DNA of 64,000 nt from Peribacillus sp. FSL H8-0477 (GTDB lineage: Bacteria > Bacillota > Bacilli > Bacillales > DSM-1321). The translations under genes were made by a program, and so were the position numbers. Below, piece by piece: positions 60,789 to 64,000 of this stretch. The DNA lies in NCBI RefSeq assembly GCF_038002765.1, contig NZ_JBBODE010000002.1, positions 1,116,001 to 1,180,000 on the forward strand, given 5' to 3'. The stretch's first letter is position 1. The number at the start of each line of letters is the position of its first letter. Under the pieces are notes generated by a model. That model was not told the origin of the DNA, made no database searches, and saw only the letters and a program-made list of their open reading frames with translations.

Positions 60789-61412
60789 TTACCTTTCATT
60801 TTTTGTAGGATACTTTAAGCTTCTGCCCATCAGCCAAATTGCAAGACTAGTACCCCACAGAATTAAGGCAGAGCCCAACCCAACCACAGACATAAATGTA
60901 TGAATTTGATGCTCCCCGAGTGAAATTTTTTCAGGTAAAAACAGCCATGTACTAATCGCCAGTAAACAAAGCAATGCGCCTGTAACATAATAGAGTTTGA
61001 CGTGGAATAGAGAAGCCAGCGGGAGAAAATGAACACCGACAATGATAGCTATTATAACCGGGATAAGTTCAGTGTGATGAGTAACATTACTGATAGCAAT
61101 CGTGATTGCTATGGCCAAACCCTCTGCGGCAAAAATAACGTTAAACCAAACCATTCTACGCTTCTCGTGCCTTAGGTCATCTCTTGAGACCTGATTCGTC
61201 AATTCCCGCGTTGCTCGGATTAATGAGACTCCGCAGCTGAGTAGTGCTATACCGATGGCCGCAGCAATAAGTAACAATAATGGCCCTCCCAAGCCTTCTA
61301 ATCCCATAATTCCTGTGTACGCCCAAAGAGTACCGAAAACCGCCATGAAAATTACCCCAGATGCCGTTCCGCGTAAAGCAGAAGCAGTAATCGTTTTTGA
61401 TGATTGTGTCAC
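60789..61412 (-). CDS. Hypothetical membrane protein, six helices
   Basis: 207 residues with six hydrophobic segments and a charged cytoplasmic loop RATRELTNQVSRDDLRHEKRR between the second and third. AAAGGTGG selects GTG 61412 rather than the GTG four codons upstream that overlaps it. I do not recognise the family. Confidence 0.75.
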   Translation of the reverse strand: MTQSSKTITASALRGTASGVIFMAVFGTLWAYTGIMGLEGLGGPLLLLIAAAIGIALLSCGVSLIRATRELTNQVSRDDLRHEKRRMVWFNVIFAAEGLAIAITIAISNVTHHTELIPVIIAIIVGVHFLPLASLFHVKLYYVTGALLCLLAISTWLFLPEKISLGEHQIHTFMSVVGLGSALILWGTSLAIWLMGRSLKYPTKNER

Positions 61413-61424
61413 AAATGAAACCAC

Positions 61425-61742
61425 CTTTCAAACCAAGAATAGTTCATTATGACCCTATAAAGGCCTAGTGCACTCCGAACTAAATAAAAGTTAACCAGCT
61501 TTATTATTTATGACTTTATTTTAAGTTAAATACCTTTTTATCTATTTTGGCGTTTCACTTCCTCAATGGGATGCAGGGTTAAGTAGGTTATAGGCGTTAA
61601 GAACAACAAAGTGCTCAGTCTCAAAAAATATTCGTGAAAATGTAGAAGAGGATGAACAGGGAAAAGAGTAATGCTATTGAAGGTATAGAGTGAGTGCTTA
61701 AAACAAATAGTAAGGTAAAATTCGCTAAGAGAGGAATCAGCT
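61425..61742. other. Intergenic stretch, nothing recognised
   Basis: 318 bp between divergent genes. AT-rich, no reading frame, repeat or strong hairpin that I can support; it must hold the promoters of both neighbours. Confidence 0.5.
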
Positions 61743-63161
61743 ATGTCCGTAAAAAAACTGAGTAAAGTCTTCCTCTTGGTTTTGCTTATCTATGTGTTTT
61801 ACGTATGTGTAACTGCTGTGGCAATCTTTTATATTCCTATTGAAAAAGAAGCACAACTAAAAAATGTGCCATCATTTTTAGGTAAGGATTCGACGGATCG
61901 AGTCTTGCTTCTTGAAAATGGTTATGATTCAGGCAAAGTCCGTATTCAAATGATTAAAGAAGCTGATCAATCTATTGATATTGCCTATTATTCATTGGGA
62001 AAAGGGGAAACAACAGAGTTATTTCTTGGAGCTCTTTTGGATGCAGCTGATCGAGGTGTCCGCATTCGCGTTTTATTGGATGGGATCTGTCATGGACTAA
62101 GAGGCAAAATGAGCGATGCCCGTTATGCTCTGGCCTCACACAAAAACATTGAACTAAGGTATTATGAATCAGTTGATCTCTTGAGGCCTTGGACTTGGCA
62201 TAACCGTCTCCATGATAAAATTATGACTGTTGATCAGAAGCTAAGTATCATTGGCGGCAGAAATATAGGGGATAAATATTTAGCAAAGAAACCTCCTGAA
62301 GATTTTGTTTATGACCGCGACTTACTTATTTATAATGCTAAACAGGATACAGAAAGTGTTATTGTTCAAATGCACAGGTATATGAGTGATTTATGGAGTC
62401 ATCCATTTACCGATAAACCATTTTCTGATCTTTCGAAACGGCAAATAAAAAAAGGGAAGCAAAGCAGTGCGGCGTTAACAAATACCTACAAAGAAGCTGT
62501 TAGTGAAAAAAAGAAATTTGTCAGCTCATCTATTAATTGGGAAAAATCGAGTATAAAAGCCAATCATGTGTCATTTATACATAATCCGATTGAACGTTTC
62601 CATAAGCAACCGATTGTCTGGCAAACACTTAGCATCCTTGCAGAAAGAGCACAAAAATCGGTCATCATACAAAGTCCCTATATCATTCCCACTAAGCCAA
62701 TGAAAAAGGTTATACCACAAATAACAAATTCTTCAGCGGAATGGACGATTCTCACGAACTCTGTTAAATCAACGCCTAATATCATGGCCTTTTCCGGCTA
62801 CCTTGAAACGAGAGATGACATCGTACAAACAGACGTAAAGCTATATGAGTATCAAAAACCGTATTCCATACACGGAAAATCAATTGTCTATGACCAGAAC
62901 TTAAGTGCTGTCGGGTCATTTAATCTAGACTCACGCTCAGCCTTTTTAAATACCGACTCCATGGTCTTAATTGACAGCTCAGTATTTGCAGAACAGCTGA
63001 CTAAGGCCATAGAAAAGAAAATAACCAACAGTCTCCTTGTGGCAGAAAACAAACAATACATTGAGTCAGCCGAAGAACGAAAAGAAAAAGAACCTATTAT
63101 AAAGGGAACCTTCCTGCATGCCCTTTCGAAAATCACAATATTTTGGAGAAGACTTATTTAA
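61743..63161 (+). CDS. Phospholipase D / cardiolipin synthase-type enzyme
   Basis: 472 residues. One N-terminal membrane helix (VFLLVLLIYVFYVCVTAVAIFYI), then two PLD domains with HKD motifs: LHDKIMTVD followed by GGRNIGDKY, and IHGKSIVYD followed by GSFNLDSRS. Similar in layout to B. subtilis YwiE/YwjE-type proteins and to PLD-like phosphatidyltransferases; either a cardiolipin synthase or a phosphodiesterase. Start ATG with AGAGAGGAA. Monocistronic. Confidence 0.88.
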   Translation: MSVKKLSKVFLLVLLIYVFYVCVTAVAIFYIPIEKEAQLKNVPSFLGKDSTDRVLLLENGYDSGKVRIQMIKEADQSIDIAYYSLGKGETTELFLGALLDAADRGVRIRVLLDGICHGLRGKMSDARYALASHKNIELRYYESVDLLRPWTWHNRLHDKIMTVDQKLSIIGGRNIGDKYLAKKPPEDFVYDRDLLIYNAKQDTESVIVQMHRYMSDLWSHPFTDKPFSDLSKRQIKKGKQSSAALTNTYKEAVSEKKKFVSSSINWEKSSIKANHVSFIHNPIERFHKQPIVWQTLSILAERAQKSVIIQSPYIIPTKPMKKVIPQITNSSAEWTILTNSVKSTPNIMAFSGYLETRDDIVQTDVKLYEYQKPYSIHGKSIVYDQNLSAVGSFNLDSRSAFLNTDSMVLIDSSVFAEQLTKAIEKKITNSLLVAENKQYIESAEERKEKEPIIKGTFLHALSKITIFWRRLI

Positions 63162-63166
63162 TAAAT

Positions 63167-63206
63167 AAACCAGCTGCTGTTTCTAGGTAGAAACAGCAGC
63201 TGGTTT
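63167..63206. terminator. Bidirectional terminator
   Basis: Near-complete palindrome AAACCAGCTGCTGTTTC/GAAACAGCAGCTGGTTT between convergent genes, T-rich on both sides. Confidence 0.88.
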
Positions 63207-63216
63207 GTTTTGTTTG

Positions 63217-64000
63217 TTAAAACGCCCAATCCCCATTACGGAAGACAGGTTCGCTTGATCCGTCGGGTTTGATACCGTCGATGTTCATTTTGGCTGAACC
63301 GATCATGAAGTCAACATGTGTAAGGCTTTCGTTAAGGCCATTTTCGGCAAGTTCCTGTTGATTCATTGTTTTTCCGCCTTCAATACAGAAAGCATAAGAG
63401 CTTCCGATAGCTAGATGGTTAGAGGCGTTTTCGTCGAATAGGGTGTTGTAGAATAGAATATTCGATTCAGAAATAGGTGAATGGAAGGGTACTAGTGCAA
63501 CTTCGCCAAGGTAGTGGGAGCCTTCGTCAGTTTCAACCAATTGCTTAAGTATTTCTTCACCTTGTTCGGCTTTGACGTCAACAATCCGCCCCTCTTTAAA
63601 GGTAATACTGAAGTGGTTGATAATATTCCCACTGTAGCTAAGTGGTTTAGTACTCGTAACGGTTCCGTTTACACCTGTTTTTAATGGAACAGTGAACACT
63701 TCTTCGGTCGGCATATTCGCCATGAAGGAATGTCCTTTTTCATTAATGCTGCCAGCGCCAACCCAAAGATGTTTTTCTGGAAGTTCAATGGTTAAATCAG
63801 TGCCAGGTGCGGTATAGTGCAATTTTTGATAATTTTTTTCATTTAGGTAGTCCACTTTTTCATGAAGTGTATCATCATGTTTTTTCCATGCTTCTACTGG
63901 TTGGTCTACATCAGCTCTTGTAGCGGTGAAGATTGCATCCCAAAGCTTTTCTATTCTATTTTCTTCTGCTTCATCTGGGAAGACTTTATCTGCCCAAGCT
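63217..64000 (-). CDS. Aminopeptidase, family M29 (AmpS-like), 5' part missing
   Basis: C-terminal 260 residues of a roughly 410-residue enzyme; the frame is open to the window edge, so the start is outside. KLHYTAPGTDLTIELPEKHLWVGAG, PTEEVFTVPLKTGVNGTV, GEVALVPFHSPIS, NASNHLAIGSSYAF and HVDFMIGSAKMNIDG carry the Glu/His/Asp metal ligands of M29 peptidases. Cytosolic, broad-specificity removal of N-terminal residues. Confidence 0.94.
   Translation of the reverse strand, partial: AWADKVFPDEAEENRIEKLWDAIFTATRADVDQPVEAWKKHDDTLHEKVDYLNEKNYQKLHYTAPGTDLTIELPEKHLWVGAGSINEKGHSFMANMPTEEVFTVPLKTGVNGTVTSTKPLSYSGNIINHFSITFKEGRIVDVKAEQGEEILKQLVETDEGSHYLGEVALVPFHSPISESNILFYNTLFDENASNHLAIGSSYAFCIEGGKTMNQQELAENGLNESLTHVDFMIGSAKMNIDGIKPDGSSEPVFRNGDWAF

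Overview
This 64 kb window is low-GC, AT-rich chromosomal DNA from a Gram-positive, endospore-former-type bacterium of the family Bacillaceae. The evidence is strong AGGAGG-type ribosome binding sites, frequent TTG and GTG starts, TPP and SAM riboswitches ahead of terminators, and gene sets with clear Bacillus or Geobacillus counterparts (dppABCDE-ykfABCD, hxlR-hxlAB, yesMN-type systems, NprE-like M4 protease, IspA-like protease, GH52 xylosidase). I cannot name the species from sequence alone. No rRNA, tRNA, CRISPR array or prophage was seen. The window ends inside an M29 aminopeptidase gene.

Layout. 1-5.3 kb: a glycosyltransferase-methyltransferase fusion (-), a TPP riboswitch driving thiM-thiE-thiD, and a septicolysin-like gene (-). 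5.3-11.6 kb: a GntR/FCD regulator divergent from brnQ, a cysteine-less alkyltransferase-like protein, a COG0701-type permease (-), then selD-mnmH for tRNA selenouridine. 11.6-16.2 kb: an ABC-F ribosome-protection gene behind an elaborate attenuator leader, a small membrane protein, and a complete IS3-family element inserted exactly in the loop of an intrinsic terminator. 16.4-22.6 kb: an RsbR-like STAS protein, cadC-cadA for metal efflux, a secreted excalibur protein that appears to start at ATT, a short 21-nt-periodic repeat array and a secreted neutral protease. 22.7-32.6 kb: a CapA-like protein, then a YesM/YesN two-component system, a sugar ABC transporter, an intracellular GH52 beta-xylosidase and a YesL-like protein, together a xylo-oligosaccharide uptake and cleavage locus.

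32.6-36.3 kb: an NAD salvage operon (Nudix protein with C-terminal extension, pncA, pncB, nadD-like). 36.3-38.7 kb: a second 21-nt-periodic array abutting a yhaN remnant, then a translationally coupled pair of an intracellular subtilisin and a leaderless endonuclease I. 38.8-47.9 kb: YlbC-like CAP protein, an unknown protein, a cold-shock protein, an S-box-controlled sulfone monooxygenase (sfnG), a DUF3100 membrane pair, the RuMP formaldehyde genes hxlR-hxlAB, a 30-residue holin-like toxin missed by normal ORF length cut-offs, and a CPBP protease that also appears to start at ATT. 48-60.1 kb: an APC transporter (-) and a ten-gene dpp-ykf operon for import and recycling of murein peptides, extended by a class-A-beta-lactamase-like serine hydrolase. 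60.1-64 kb: a DUF218 protein, a membrane protein, a phospholipase-D-type enzyme and the partial aminopeptidase.

The observations most worth follow-up are the two 21-nt-periodic repeat arrays, the IS in a terminator loop with a possible second decayed example, the two apparent ATT starts, the multi-hairpin ABC-F leader, sfnG under a SAM riboswitch, and the cytosolic protease-nuclease pair. All calls come from reading the sequence and from recalled knowledge of protein families; no database search was run.
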